Below, piece after piece: positions 28,020 to 38,074 of a DNA stretch of 64,000 nt (the first letter of the stretch is position 1; every line of letters starts with the position of its first letter). This DNA comes from an uncultured Prevotella sp. GTDB lineage: Bacteria; Bacteroidota; Bacteroidia; Bacteroidales; Bacteroidaceae. Location of the stretch: assembly GCA_934254985.1 (NCBI GenBank), contig CAKQMS010000005.1, forward strand, positions 1 to 64,000, written 5' to 3'. The notes under the pieces are model-generated. The model was not told where the DNA came from. It made no database searches and saw nothing but the letters and a program-made list of their open reading frames with translations. The translations under genes were made by a program, and so were the position numbers.

Positions 28020-30089
28020 ATGCTACTAAGACGATTTTTTACCTATCTTTTATTGATAGCAGTTAGCTGTCATATATCCTTTGCATCGTGTGAAGCAAAG
28101 GACAAGGTAGCTGTCTTTGATGTCGTGAAGTTTCATCATTTTTCAACTATCTATCATTTGCCAGATAATCGTATAAGCGATGTTTTGGAAGATAAAAAAG
28201 GCAATCTCTGGATATCTATGATAAATGGTCTTTGCCGTTTTGATGGTTTGGCTCTTCATACCTACTTGCCTGATGGCGGAACATTCTCTATTCCCGACAA
28301 TCGTGCAGGTCATATGTGTTTAGACGATGACGGAACATTGTGGATAAGATTTAATGCTTCGTATACTATTGCTTATTATCGTTATGCTACCGATGATTTT
28401 GTTACGGTAGATTCAAAAAAAGTCCCTAAATATTTAAAGAAAAGATTCGATGCTACATTTTATAATAATGTGGAGCTCAAAGGTCAGCGATTTTCATGTC
28501 GCAACAATACGCTTACACAATATGATGCGCAAGGTAATGATTCTATAGTTTATACAGGCGATATTGCTCGTAAGTCAGGACTCTACGATGGTAAAATTAC
28601 ATCCATCACCATGGGTAAGAGACATAAACTTTGGGTCGCAACAAATTCTGATGGGTTGTATTATGCTTTGCTTGGCGGAAACGAGCCAAGAGTATTTTTG
28701 CCAAAAGCTTGTAAATCTGTACGAACTATTTGCGATGATGGTGAAAACGGATTGTTTGTAGGCTATGAAGGAAGCGGTGTAGTGCATGTTGACAAGACCC
28801 GTTCTGTGGTTGATACATGTAGTTATTATAGTGAAGATAAAGAATGTAGACGAGTTCGTCATCTTCTTCTTGATTCGCAGAAACGCTTATGGATAGCTAC
28901 ACGTGCAGGCTTGTTTGTTTCTGACAAGAGTAGAAAACATTATTCCCGTATACTTCTAAATAGCAATCCTACGTCTGTTGCAAATCGGATATATCGATTG
29001 TGTGAAGACAAAAAGGCTAATTGTGTTTGGGTGGCTTCATGGAGTGGGGTGACAGCAATCAGCTTGTCAACTCTAAAACCTATTGCAGCTATAGATACCA
29101 CAATGCAAAGGCTTCATGATATAACATTAGATGCCAACGGCACTCTATGGGTAGCAACAGAGAATGGTATATATAGCAAACAAGGCAATGTGGTGCAATG
29201 TATGTTGCCCGATTGTATTTGTTATGCCATTGCTATCTCGGCAGATAGCACTGTATGGTGTGGCACTAATAAAGGAATAGTATATCTTCGTCGCAATACC
29301 AACCAATGGCAACAGCTTGCGCTTGCAGATGGCAACGAAAGCGTGAGAGCTATTGCTTGTAAGGACAATTATGTATATGTGACAACAAGTTCTGCACTCA
29401 TAGAAATCGATTCCCATAGTTTAACGGCTGAAGTGATAACAACCGAAGGCTACAATTATGCAGAAGGTGCCTGCTACTATAATAAAAGTACTGGTGAAAT
29501 ACTCTTTGGAAGCGAACAAGGTCTTGTAGCTCTTTATTCTAAGGTTGCATTGCCTAAGCCTACAGATAAATTAGGCTTTCGTTGGATAGTTGTACTTGTG
29601 CTAACATTATTGTTTTTGGGCATTATAACTCTTGTTGTTGTAAAACGAAAGAAAAAGCCTTCAGCTATTGCTGATGATAATAAAACTGTTGTCTCTGATA
29701 ACGATGAGATAAAATCAGTTTCAGCAGTGACAACAGATGAACAGCAGTCGTTGCAATATTTGCAGACGCAAAGCAATGAATTCCTTGCTAAAGCTAATGG
29801 CGTAGTAATGGCACATCTTTCAGATACCAACTTTGGAATCAATGAATTTGCTTTAGAGATGGCAATGAGTCGTGCACAATTATTTCGTAAGATGAAATCG
29901 CTTACAGGGCTTACTGCTATGGATTATATAGTGTCTTTGCGTATAACAAAATCGGAGGAAATGCTACTTTCCACCACAAAATCTATTAGCGAAGTGGCTA
30001 TTGAGTGTGGATTTAGTGACGCCTCTACCTTTAGGCGCAACTTTCAAAAGAAGCATGGCAAGTCGCCTACACAATATCGAGCAAAATAG
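28020..30089 (+). CDS. Transmembrane one-component regulator: beta-propeller sensor plus AraC domain
   Basis: A 689-residue protein. It has an N-terminal signal/anchor with lipobox-like Cys residues (AVSC, FASC), then regulator-type propeller repeats over about 35-510 (GNLWISMINGLCRFDG, GTLWVATENGIYS), a transmembrane helix at about 521-542 (WIVVLVLTLLFLGIITLVVV) and an AraC helix-turn-helix at about 598-688 (ISEVAIECGFSDASTFRRNF). It has the sensor and output of a hybrid two-component system but lacks the histidine kinase and receiver. It is divergent from the GH2-GH115 operon and 44 bases upstream of the DUF4450 gene, so it probably controls these. Confidence 0.85.
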   Translation: MLLRRFFTYLLLIAVSCHISFASCEAKDKVAVFDVVKFHHFSTIYHLPDNRISDVLEDKKGNLWISMINGLCRFDGLALHTYLPDGGTFSIPDNRAGHMCLDDDGTLWIRFNASYTIAYYRYATDDFVTVDSKKVPKYLKKRFDATFYNNVELKGQRFSCRNNTLTQYDAQGNDSIVYTGDIARKSGLYDGKITSITMGKRHKLWVATNSDGLYYALLGGNEPRVFLPKACKSVRTICDDGENGLFVGYEGSGVVHVDKTRSVVDTCSYYSEDKECRRVRHLLLDSQKRLWIATRAGLFVSDKSRKHYSRILLNSNPTSVANRIYRLCEDKKANCVWVASWSGVTAISLSTLKPIAAIDTTMQRLHDITLDANGTLWVATENGIYSKQGNVVQCMLPDCICYAIAISADSTVWCGTNKGIVYLRRNTNQWQQLALADGNESVRAIACKDNYVYVTTSSALIEIDSHSLTAEVITTEGYNYAEGACYYNKSTGEILFGSEQGLVALYSKVALPKPTDKLGFRWIVVLVLTLLFLGIITLVVVKRKKKPSAIADDNKTVVSDNDEIKSVSAVTTDEQQSLQYLQTQSNEFLAKANGVVMAHLSDTNFGINEFALEMAMSRAQLFRKMKSLTGLTAMDYIVSLRITKSEEMLLSTTKSISEVAIECGFSDASTFRRNFQKKHGKSPTQYRAK

Positions 30090-30133
30090 CTTTATTAGTT
30101 TATTAGTAATGACAACATAAAAAACAAAGATAG

Positions 30134-33091
30134 ATGAAACTACTTGACATCCTATTCCTATTATTAATTTCAGCCTCTGCTTCCGCTCAGCAGAAAGCAC
30201 CAAGGCAGATGAACTATTATCCTGATAATGGTGATATAGTTTGCGTGAATGGTAACAACCGTTATACCCGAGCCCTCTATGGTTCGCAGACATTGTATCG
30301 TTTGGAAACAAGCGACCGACCATTGTTTGCTACCTACGACAAGAAAAACAATCGCAACATCTCGTTCTATATAATATATAAAGGTGTGAAGACACGCTTG
30401 GATAGCACTTCATGGTGTGAAGCACGCTATCGTGGTGGTGTGCGCAGCTATAAGCTTAAGGACGAGAAGTGGAATGGCGGCGAGATAGACTTTGTGGCAA
30501 TAGCATCACAAAGTTCTGAGGCTGCTATGTTTGCAGTAGATGCCAAGGGCTTTGACAGCGATATATCATTAGTGATAAACTGCTGCAAAACAAAGAGAAA
30601 AGGTATGCACCGCGAGGGCGACCTCGGTATGGAACCACGCGAAAGCTATGACCCAATGCCTGGCTCACCAGTAGAAGACAAGACCATACAGATTAAAAGA
30701 AACATCGGAAAAGCTTGCTTTGTAGTTGAGAATGCTGGAGAGATACTCTGCGATGCAGGCAAAGGTGAAGCCTCTATGGCTTTTAAAAGAGAGAAGAAAG
30801 CTACAGAACAGCTAACATCTATACTCCACATAGAAACTCCCGACCAATATATCAACACCCTTGATGCCAACCTCGTTGCTGCATCAAATGGCTTATGGGA
30901 TGGCAGCACATGGCTTCATGGCTGTATTGGTTGGCGTATGCCGTTGGCAGGTTGGCGTGCAGCATATCTTGCCGATGTGCTTGGATGGAACGAAAGAGCA
31001 AAGACTCATTTCGAAGCCTATGCTAAGAGTCAGGTTACCAATGTGCCTGCCATATATCCTCATCCTACCCAAGATTCGGCAATGAACCTTGCAAGAGCAG
31101 AAAAGAAGTGGGGCACACAGATGTATTCAAATGGTTATATCTGCCGTAATCCTAACAATAACAGGCAGATGCACCATTATGATATGAACCTCAACTATAT
31201 CGACGAACTGCTTTGGCACTTCTGTTATGATGCAGATACCGTGATGATGCGTAGGATGTGGCCTGTATTGACAAGTCATTTGGCATGGGAGAAGCGCAAC
31301 TTCGACCCTGACAATGACCATCTTTATGATGCCTATTGTTGTATTTGGGCAAGTGATGCCTTGTGGTATAATGGTGGAGCCGTGACACATAGTTCGGCAT
31401 ACAACTATCGTGGCAACCTGCTTGCAGCACGCATGGCAGAGATTCTTGGCGAAGATCCTAAGCCTTACCGTACAGAAGCTGAAGCTATATTGAAAGCTAT
31501 GAACGATAGACTATGGCTTTCAGACCGCGGACATTGGGCAGAATACCAAGACCTGATGGGCTATAAGCGTAAGCATGAGAGTGCGGCATTATGGTCGATA
31601 TATACTCCGATAGACTGTGGAGTGACTACCGATGAGCAGGCATGGCTGTCTACACAATATGTCATCGACAATATTCCACATATCCCTGTTACTGCCGATA
31701 GCGGTATGGTGGTAGGTCATACTATCTCTACTACCGACTGGATGCCATACGATTGGAGCATCAACAATGTGGCACATGAGGAGGTTATGGATATGGCATT
31801 GGCTTTCTTCCAAGCAGGACGCAACGAAGAAGGTTTTGCTTTGTTGAAGAGCGATGTGCTTGATGGTATGTTCCTTGGAGCCAGTCCTGGCAACTTCGGA
31901 CAAATAAGCTATTACGACAAGGCACGCTCAGAGGCATATCGCGATTTTGGTGACAATGTAGGAATATCATCCCGTGCTATTGTCAATGGCTTGTTTGGTA
32001 TTCGTCCCGATGCTATGAATGGCAGATGTATTCTGCAGCCAGGCTTCCCTCAGATGTGGGATTCGGCTTCGATATCTACACCTTATATTATATATAGGTA
32101 TGAGAAGAAGGACGGAAAGCGAAAGATGACAATCACTCAGCAGTTCCGTCAACCACTCGCTATGATATGGAGAATAAGTCTTGGCGACGGTCAGTTTGTT
32201 GAGATAAAAGGTTCGGCAGACAAAGAGCAGACTCTTGAAGTTGACGAGGCATGGCTTATGTCGCAGAAGAAACCTTTCCACTTTGTGGCTAAGAAGGAAG
32301 AAACTCACGATGCCGACTATTGGGGATTGGTTGATATGACAACAGCAAAGGAAGGTAAGATGAAAGAAAAACACCTCGCTGTTCCTTTCAATTCTAATGT
32401 CGACGATATCTTCAAGAATAAATATCTCTCGCCACGTGCCCCTTACACCACTCTTCAGATACCTGCTCAAGGTATTGGCGAATGGTGTTTGCCTAAGAAG
32501 ACTGCCGAGATTAATGATTCTGCATATAGAGCAACCATCGTTAATGATGTCTTTGATACCAAGCAGGGCGTAACTTTCGCTTCGCCAGTCAAAGGTCACA
32601 ACATAGCCTATACTTCTCTATGGGACAACTATCCTGATAGCATCGACGTTCCTGCAAAGGGCAAGGCTCATCAAGCATGGCTACTCATGGCAGGAAGCAC
32701 CAACAATATGCAGAGCCGTATCGACAATGGAGTGGTGATGGCGATATATACCGACGGTAGTAGCGACACTCTCAGATTGCGCAACCCAGAAAACTGGTGT
32801 CCAATAGAGCAAGACTATTATACCGATGGCTTGGCATTCAATACTGTTACACCTCGTCCTTACCGCATACATTTAGGTAGTGGCATGGTTAGTCGCGACC
32901 TATATGGCGACTTGATGAACCAAGGCGTCATAAAGAAGCATACTCGCACAGCCGAGCAAAACATCATTCCTAATGGTGCAGCACAGATATTGAACATGAA
33001 ACTTAACCCTACGAAGAAGCTTAAAGCCTTCCGCATTAAGACTCTGTCTAATGAAGTTGTGATTGGCGTTATGGCAATAACATTAGAGTAA
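30134..33091 (+). CDS. DUF4450 protein, probable six-hairpin glycosidase
   Basis: A 985-residue secreted protein with a signal peptide ending in ASASAQ. The N-terminal part (YYPDNGDIVCVNGNNRYTRA, beta-rich) matches what I recall of DUF4450 proteins from gut Bacteroidetes. Residues about 230-630 are helical with many aromatic residues and conserved His/Asp/Glu, as in (alpha/alpha)6-barrel glycosidases; a beta-rich region follows. The catalytic activity is not known to me. It sits between the transmembrane regulator and the PL11 lyase, which suggests a role on rhamnogalacturonan or its side chains. A terminator separates it from the PL11 gene. Confidence 0.65.
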   Translation: MKLLDILFLLLISASASAQQKAPRQMNYYPDNGDIVCVNGNNRYTRALYGSQTLYRLETSDRPLFATYDKKNNRNISFYIIYKGVKTRLDSTSWCEARYRGGVRSYKLKDEKWNGGEIDFVAIASQSSEAAMFAVDAKGFDSDISLVINCCKTKRKGMHREGDLGMEPRESYDPMPGSPVEDKTIQIKRNIGKACFVVENAGEILCDAGKGEASMAFKREKKATEQLTSILHIETPDQYINTLDANLVAASNGLWDGSTWLHGCIGWRMPLAGWRAAYLADVLGWNERAKTHFEAYAKSQVTNVPAIYPHPTQDSAMNLARAEKKWGTQMYSNGYICRNPNNNRQMHHYDMNLNYIDELLWHFCYDADTVMMRRMWPVLTSHLAWEKRNFDPDNDHLYDAYCCIWASDALWYNGGAVTHSSAYNYRGNLLAARMAEILGEDPKPYRTEAEAILKAMNDRLWLSDRGHWAEYQDLMGYKRKHESAALWSIYTPIDCGVTTDEQAWLSTQYVIDNIPHIPVTADSGMVVGHTISTTDWMPYDWSINNVAHEEVMDMALAFFQAGRNEEGFALLKSDVLDGMFLGASPGNFGQISYYDKARSEAYRDFGDNVGISSRAIVNGLFGIRPDAMNGRCILQPGFPQMWDSASISTPYIIYRYEKKDGKRKMTITQQFRQPLAMIWRISLGDGQFVEIKGSADKEQTLEVDEAWLMSQKKPFHFVAKKEETHDADYWGLVDMTTAKEGKMKEKHLAVPFNSNVDDIFKNKYLSPRAPYTTLQIPAQGIGEWCLPKKTAEINDSAYRATIVNDVFDTKQGVTFASPVKGHNIAYTSLWDNYPDSIDVPAKGKAHQAWLLMAGSTNNMQSRIDNGVVMAIYTDGSSDTLRLRNPENWCPIEQDYYTDGLAFNTVTPRPYRIHLGSGMVSRDLYGDLMNQGVIKKHTRTAEQNIIPNGAAQILNMKLNPTKKLKAFRIKTLSNEVVIGVMAITLE

Positions 33092-33098
33092 TAAAAGG

Positions 33099-33137
33099 AT
33101 ATTTCTACGCCAAAAGCGTAGAAATATTCTTGTTTTT
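33099..33137 (+). terminator. Terminator after the DUF4450 gene
   Basis: A perfect 12-bp stem (ATATTTCTACGC / GCGTAGAAATAT), 5-base loop, then TCTTGTTTTTG. It begins 8 bases after the stop codon. Confidence 0.8.
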
Positions 33138-33153
33138 GTATGATTTTACCATA

Positions 33154-33181
33154 TTGTAATATGTAATATATGCTACTTTTG
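33154..33181 (+). promoter_or_regulatory. Promoter of the PL11 gene
   Basis: TTG (33154-33156) and TACTTTTG (33174-33181), spacing 17, about 40 bases before the ATG at 33223. With the terminator just upstream this makes the PL11 gene a separate transcript. Confidence 0.6.
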
Positions 33182-33222
33182 TGGCAGAAATCATACATAA
33201 AACTTAATAACTAAACAAAGCG

Positions 33223-36200
33223 ATGAAGAAAATCTTTTCTCTCTGTCTGCTATCTGCAACCTTTGCTATGCCGGCAATGGCGCAGCGCATACAGCAAGAC
33301 CTTGGTAGAGGTGTTGTTGCTGTTAACAGAAATCCTGAACGTAGCGTTACGTCAGGAACAGATGGCAAACTTGTGTCGTGGCGTAGACTTGCCACAGAAT
33401 CTGAGGACACTCAGTATAATGTTTATCAGAATGGCTCACTCTTGGCTACCACCAAGAATACCAATCTAAAATTATCTAATCTTAATAATAACGATGTCTT
33501 TCGTGTAGTTCCTGTTATCGATGGCAAGGAATTGGCAAGCGGTATTGGCGAGTTTAAGTATACTACAGCCAATCAGCCATACTCCAACACCTTTATGAAG
33601 ATAGAGTTTGAGGGCGAGATTTGTCATCCTGATAGCTTCGATGCTAAGTATATTTGGCCTGCCGACCTTGATGGCGATGGCGAATACGACTATATTGTTG
33701 GTCAGGTGTCGCGCTATCATGATAAACTTACCGATAAGGTGCAGGCATATAAAGCCGATGGTACATATCTTTGGACTATCGATATGGGACCAAATGTATG
33801 GATTTGCCAAGGTCAGAATGATGAAGTGTTGGCTTACGATATCAACTGCGATGGTAAGGCTGAGGTTATGCTCCGTACTTGTGAGGGTACTCGCTTCTGG
33901 AATAAGTCGGCAAACAACTTCGGACTATATCCTTTCAAGAGTAGCATCCTTGATATCGATGGCGATGGCATCACCGACTATCAAGACCAGCAAAAGCGCA
34001 ATCCTCCTTTCTATATCTCGGTAGTAGATGGTTTGACAGGCGAAGAAATAAATAGTGCCGAGCTCGACTATTCTAAGGTTAAGGATGGTGAAGACAAATA
34101 TTCTCGCGACAATCGTGCCGACTATATGGACGATAACCGTGGTCATGAGTATGCCTTTATGACAGGTCATTTCTGTATCACATACTCCGACGGCGTGCAT
34201 CCTTCGTTGATGATGGAATGCTTGGACCGTACCAAGAATGGTCAGAAGCATCATAACTATGTATTTGAATTCAAGTATGATTGGAATAACGGCACACCTT
34301 CTAACTGGCATCATAGCTACACATGGAGCCGCAACGATAAGACACCTTGGCCAGCAGAGTTCCATCAGTTGCGTGTTGCCGATGTTGATGGTGATGGTAT
34401 CGATGAACTTGTACAGGGTGGCTTTAGCGTAAATCCTAAGAAAGATATGGTGGCATCAGCAGGTATCGGCCATGGCGACCGCTATCGTGTTAGCGATATC
34501 GACCCTACACGTCCTGGTCTTGAAGTATATGCCATCCAGCAGTCAAACCTTTTAGGACAGGTCATATATGATGCTGCTACAGGCGAACACCTTAAGGAAT
34601 GGTATTTGCCAAATGTGTATGATGTTGGTCGTGGCGAATGTATGGATGTAGATCCTGATCATCTTGGCTATGAGGTGTATAGCTTGATGGACAACCTCTA
34701 CGACTGCAAAGGAAATGTTATCAAAGAAGGCAAAACATCATATCCATACGAAGGAATATGGTGGGATGGCGACTTGGCGCGCGAGGTTATAAACTCTCCT
34801 GGAGGTAGCGGTTATAGCTCTAATGTGATGATAACCAAATATAATGGCTCACGTCTTGCAGAATTCTCACAAGAGAGCGAGTGGGCTACCCATGCTGGTT
34901 GGGCTGTTCGTCCTGCTTTCATGGGCGATATCATTGGTGACTGGCGCGAGGAAGTAGTCCTACTATATAATAAAGGTGGACGCAACCTTGGTCTTGTTGG
35001 TTATACCACCAATATTCCTACCGACTATAGCTTCTACACCTTGCAGCACGACCCACACTATCGTCTCGACTGCACCACCCGTGGCTACTATCAGTCGCCT
35101 AACACAGGTTTCTATCTTGGCTACGATATGCCAATGCCTCCATTGCCAGCTGTTATGAAGACCGACCTTCGTTGGAACTCTGGTACAGAGTGGGCTAATG
35201 GTAAGTCTGGCTTTACTTCGTTCGATCAGACTTCTGCTACCAACTATGCTGATGGCAAGAGTGTAGTGTTCGATATCTCTGGTGCCAACACCAATGCTAT
35301 TGCTCTCAATACCGAAGTTAAACCTGCTGCTACATACCTTATGGCACCTGTAGACCACGACTATACTATCTCTGGTACTGGCTCAATAGGTGGAAGTGGC
35401 GATGTATGGAAGAGTGAGCGTGGCAATGTAACTATCAATGCCAACATCACAACAACAGGTAAGACCATCGTCAGCAATGGTGTGCTGAATGTTAATGGCA
35501 CTATCTCTGGCAACCTCTCTTTGCGTGCCCTTGGTTCGCTTGGCGGTAAGACAACTATCAATGGCGATGTAGAACTCGAAGGTTCACTCCATAATAAGGG
35601 ATGCCGACTGATGCCTCGCGAGGTTATGACTTTCGGTAAGTCGCTCAACATAGCTAATGGTAAGATTAATGGTCTTGTTGTAGAGGCTTCTCTCGGCAAT
35701 GGTAAGGCTGATATGATAAAGGTTAATGGTGCGTTGACAATCTCTAAGCCTCTCACTTTTGTTATCGATCCTACAACTACCGATAATGAACTCTTGAAGG
35801 GAGAATATACTTTGGTTGAAACTACCGAAGGCATCACAGCAGCCGATGGTATGCTGAAGGTAGAGGGCCTTGACGGTCATCCATACCAGATTAGTATTGT
35901 CGGCAAGAATATCGTTATCAATATTAGTGGCTCGCGCGATGCTGCTCAGAATGTGGAATGGACAGGTGCCGAAGGCTCTTCTTGGGATTATTCTTCACAG
36001 AACTTCGCCCTTAATGGTGCTGCTACTCCTTTCGTAAAGAACGACGAGATTGTCTTCAATGACAATGCTGCGGTAAAGACAGTTCAGCTCGATGCCAAGA
36101 TGATACAGAACGGAGTGGTTGTAAATACCAATGGTACCTATACCTTTAATGGCAATGGTGCAATATCTGGCGCAGGCGACTTGGTGAAGGAAGGAAATGG

Positions 36201-37791
36201 TAAGTTGGTGATGAACCTCAAGAATAACGACTATACAGGTCGCACCATCATCAATGGCGGTACACTCTCTATTGCCGACATTCTCGATGCTGGTCAGGTT
36301 TGTCCTATAGGAACATCTACTGCTGTTGCTGACAACTTGCAGATCAATGGCGGACGTTTGGAGTTCACAGGTACCAACTCTTCTACCAACCATGCCATAG
36401 CTATCAAGGATACTGCTCGTATCTCTATAGTCAAATCTAATGGTTCGCTTGCTCTTGGCGGTATAATCAGCGGTAAGGATGCTGTATTGGTAAAGGAAGG
36501 CGATGGACAATTAAATCTCTGTCAGACAACAACAAACCCTGTGAAATCTGTTGTGTTGGCAGGTGGAATAATAGCACAAGGTGATTGGCGCATGTCTTTA
36601 GGTACTGTACCATTCTTGGTGACAGGTAAGGATACAAAATATAATTTTGTTGCTAATGGAAGTATGAGTTCTGTTCCTACTATCCAAAATGCTATTACTA
36701 TCGAAGAAGGTGCAAAACTTACTATCAATGGTGCCGAGCGTGCAGGATTGAAGGGTAGTGTAAGCGGTAGCGGAACTTTGGTTTTGAATACAGGTGGTGT
36801 GCGCTATGATATCAGTACAGATATGAGCAAGCTTGCAGGAACATTGCATATCAATGGTGGTGCACGTCTGATGTCAAATGTTACAGACTTGAAGCTTGCT
36901 ACACTCTCTCTTGGTGATGGTGCTTCAGTTCGTCACTACAAGAATGGTGCAGGTAATGGTGTTGTTGCTGCTCTTCATGTCGGTGCTTTGACAGATGCTT
37001 CTGGCTATTCGTCATTCAAGACAAAACCTACTTTTGGAGGTAGTGATGAATCATGGTTTGTTGGTTACAACAATGCTGATGCTACATTCTCAGGTAAACT
37101 TCTTACTAAGTCTGTTACCAAGATGGGAACAGGCAACTGGACTATCAAGGGCAATGAGAATACATCAAGCATAACTGTGAAAGAAGGTAAGCTCACAATC
37201 TTCAATATTTCAGGTGTTGCTACAACAGGAACTATGACAGTAGGCAAGGGTGCTGTTCTCGCAGGAACTGGTACTACCAACAGTATAGTTGCTCAGACTG
37301 GTGCAGTTGTAAAGCCTGGCATGACAGATGATGCTGTTGCTACACTCACGACAAACTCTAATGCCATAATGCAGGCTGGAGCTACTCTTGTAGTAAATGT
37401 TAGCGCAACATCAAACAGTAAGCTTAATGTAAAGGGTTCTATCTTCAGCATGGCTGGTAACGATACTATCGTTATTGCACCACAGGCTGGTCGTACATTT
37501 ATTGTAGGTGAGAAACTTACCATTTTCCCAGGTACAAAACCTGCAAGCGGTTGGATTATCAAGTCTACCGATGGTTCTCTTTGGGACGATTCTACTCTTG
37601 CTGCCGATGGTTCTATCGTCTGCACACAGGCTACAACAGGTATCTCTGCTGTAGATGTTGACGAGGACGAGATTGTAGATGTATTAACAGTCGATGGCAA
37701 GGTCGTAAAGAACGATGTTAAGCGTCGCAATGCTACCAATGGTCTTCCTCACGGTATCTATGTCGTAGGAGGCAAGGTCGTTAGAAAATAG
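33223..37791 (+). CDS. PL11 rhamnogalacturonan lyase with long autotransporter-type beta repeats and a T9SS tail
   Basis: A 1522-residue protein. After a signal peptide (AMAQ, residue 21) residues about 22-645 match polysaccharide lyase family 11: RIQQDLGRGVVAVN, calcium-type loops such as DLDGDGEYDYIVG and DVDGDGIDELVQGG, and WHHSYTWSRNDKTPWP. This family cleaves the RG-I backbone. Residues about 650-1460 are repetitive beta-strand sequence rich in G/N/T with units such as GAGDLVKEGNGKLVM, like passenger-associated repeats of autotransporters. The last 60 residues end GLPHGIYVVGGKVVRK, typical of a type IX secretion C-terminal sorting domain. The enzyme is probably presented on the surface. 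About 880 residues of tail is far more than PL11 needs. Confidence 0.85.
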   Translation: MKKIFSLCLLSATFAMPAMAQRIQQDLGRGVVAVNRNPERSVTSGTDGKLVSWRRLATESEDTQYNVYQNGSLLATTKNTNLKLSNLNNNDVFRVVPVIDGKELASGIGEFKYTTANQPYSNTFMKIEFEGEICHPDSFDAKYIWPADLDGDGEYDYIVGQVSRYHDKLTDKVQAYKADGTYLWTIDMGPNVWICQGQNDEVLAYDINCDGKAEVMLRTCEGTRFWNKSANNFGLYPFKSSILDIDGDGITDYQDQQKRNPPFYISVVDGLTGEEINSAELDYSKVKDGEDKYSRDNRADYMDDNRGHEYAFMTGHFCITYSDGVHPSLMMECLDRTKNGQKHHNYVFEFKYDWNNGTPSNWHHSYTWSRNDKTPWPAEFHQLRVADVDGDGIDELVQGGFSVNPKKDMVASAGIGHGDRYRVSDIDPTRPGLEVYAIQQSNLLGQVIYDAATGEHLKEWYLPNVYDVGRGECMDVDPDHLGYEVYSLMDNLYDCKGNVIKEGKTSYPYEGIWWDGDLAREVINSPGGSGYSSNVMITKYNGSRLAEFSQESEWATHAGWAVRPAFMGDIIGDWREEVVLLYNKGGRNLGLVGYTTNIPTDYSFYTLQHDPHYRLDCTTRGYYQSPNTGFYLGYDMPMPPLPAVMKTDLRWNSGTEWANGKSGFTSFDQTSATNYADGKSVVFDISGANTNAIALNTEVKPAATYLMAPVDHDYTISGTGSIGGSGDVWKSERGNVTINANITTTGKTIVSNGVLNVNGTISGNLSLRALGSLGGKTTINGDVELEGSLHNKGCRLMPREVMTFGKSLNIANGKINGLVVEASLGNGKADMIKVNGALTISKPLTFVIDPTTTDNELLKGEYTLVETTEGITAADGMLKVEGLDGHPYQISIVGKNIVINISGSRDAAQNVEWTGAEGSSWDYSSQNFALNGAATPFVKNDEIVFNDNAAVKTVQLDAKMIQNGVVVNTNGTYTFNGNGAISGAGDLVKEGNGKLVMNLKNNDYTGRTIINGGTLSIADILDAGQVCPIGTSTAVADNLQINGGRLEFTGTNSSTNHAIAIKDTARISIVKSNGSLALGGIISGKDAVLVKEGDGQLNLCQTTTNPVKSVVLAGGIIAQGDWRMSLGTVPFLVTGKDTKYNFVANGSMSSVPTIQNAITIEEGAKLTINGAERAGLKGSVSGSGTLVLNTGGVRYDISTDMSKLAGTLHINGGARLMSNVTDLKLATLSLGDGASVRHYKNGAGNGVVAALHVGALTDASGYSSFKTKPTFGGSDESWFVGYNNADATFSGKLLTKSVTKMGTGNWTIKGNENTSSITVKEGKLTIFNISGVATTGTMTVGKGAVLAGTGTTNSIVAQTGAVVKPGMTDDAVATLTTNSNAIMQAGATLVVNVSATSNSKLNVKGSIFSMAGNDTIVIAPQAGRTFIVGEKLTIFPGTKPASGWIIKSTDGSLWDDSTLAADGSIVCTQATTGISAVDVDEDEIVDVLTVDGKVVKNDVKRRNATNGLPHGIYVVGGKVVRK

Positions 37792-37812
37792 CGAGATAAT
37801 ATAAAACATAAA

Positions 37813-37866
37813 AAGCAAGGACATATTTTGGTGATTATTTACCAAAGTATGTCCTCGCTTTTTATA
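37813..37866 (+). terminator. Terminator after PL11
   Basis: A 20-bp stem with G-U pairs between 37813-37832 and 37841-37860, 8-base loop, then a T-run. It lies 22 bases after the PL11 stop codon. Confidence 0.8.
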
Positions 37867-37938
37867 TGTTTGTTGATAGCATTTATATGCTTTAGAAATA
37901 ACTCTTAACCTCCTTAAAAAAGACTGTTAGTTTCATCG

Positions 37939-38040
37939 CCAGTACCAATAGTGTGGTACTGCAGTACCAGATAGGTGAAACTCCAGTACCACATAGGTGA
38001 AACTCCAGTACCACCTTACTGGTACTAAAAGAGGTACTGG
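37939..38040. repeat. Array of AGTACC/GGTACT words with 22-bp direct repeats
   Basis: Seven copies of the 6-base word or its reverse complement: AGTACC at 37941, 37963, 37985 and 38007, and GGTACT at 37955, 38021 and 38033. Two adjacent 22-base units (37963-37984, 37985-38006) differ by one base, and a partial third follows. The words can pair in many ways. The array lies between the ends of two convergent genes. Confidence 0.8.
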
Positions 38041-38074
38041 GAGACTTGTTTAATTTAGTAATATTGCTTACTTT

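Noticed and set aside
37963..38012. CRISPR-like direct repeats
   Set aside because: The repeats are adjacent (no spacers), only 22 bases, and made of one 6-base palindromic word. No cas gene is present.
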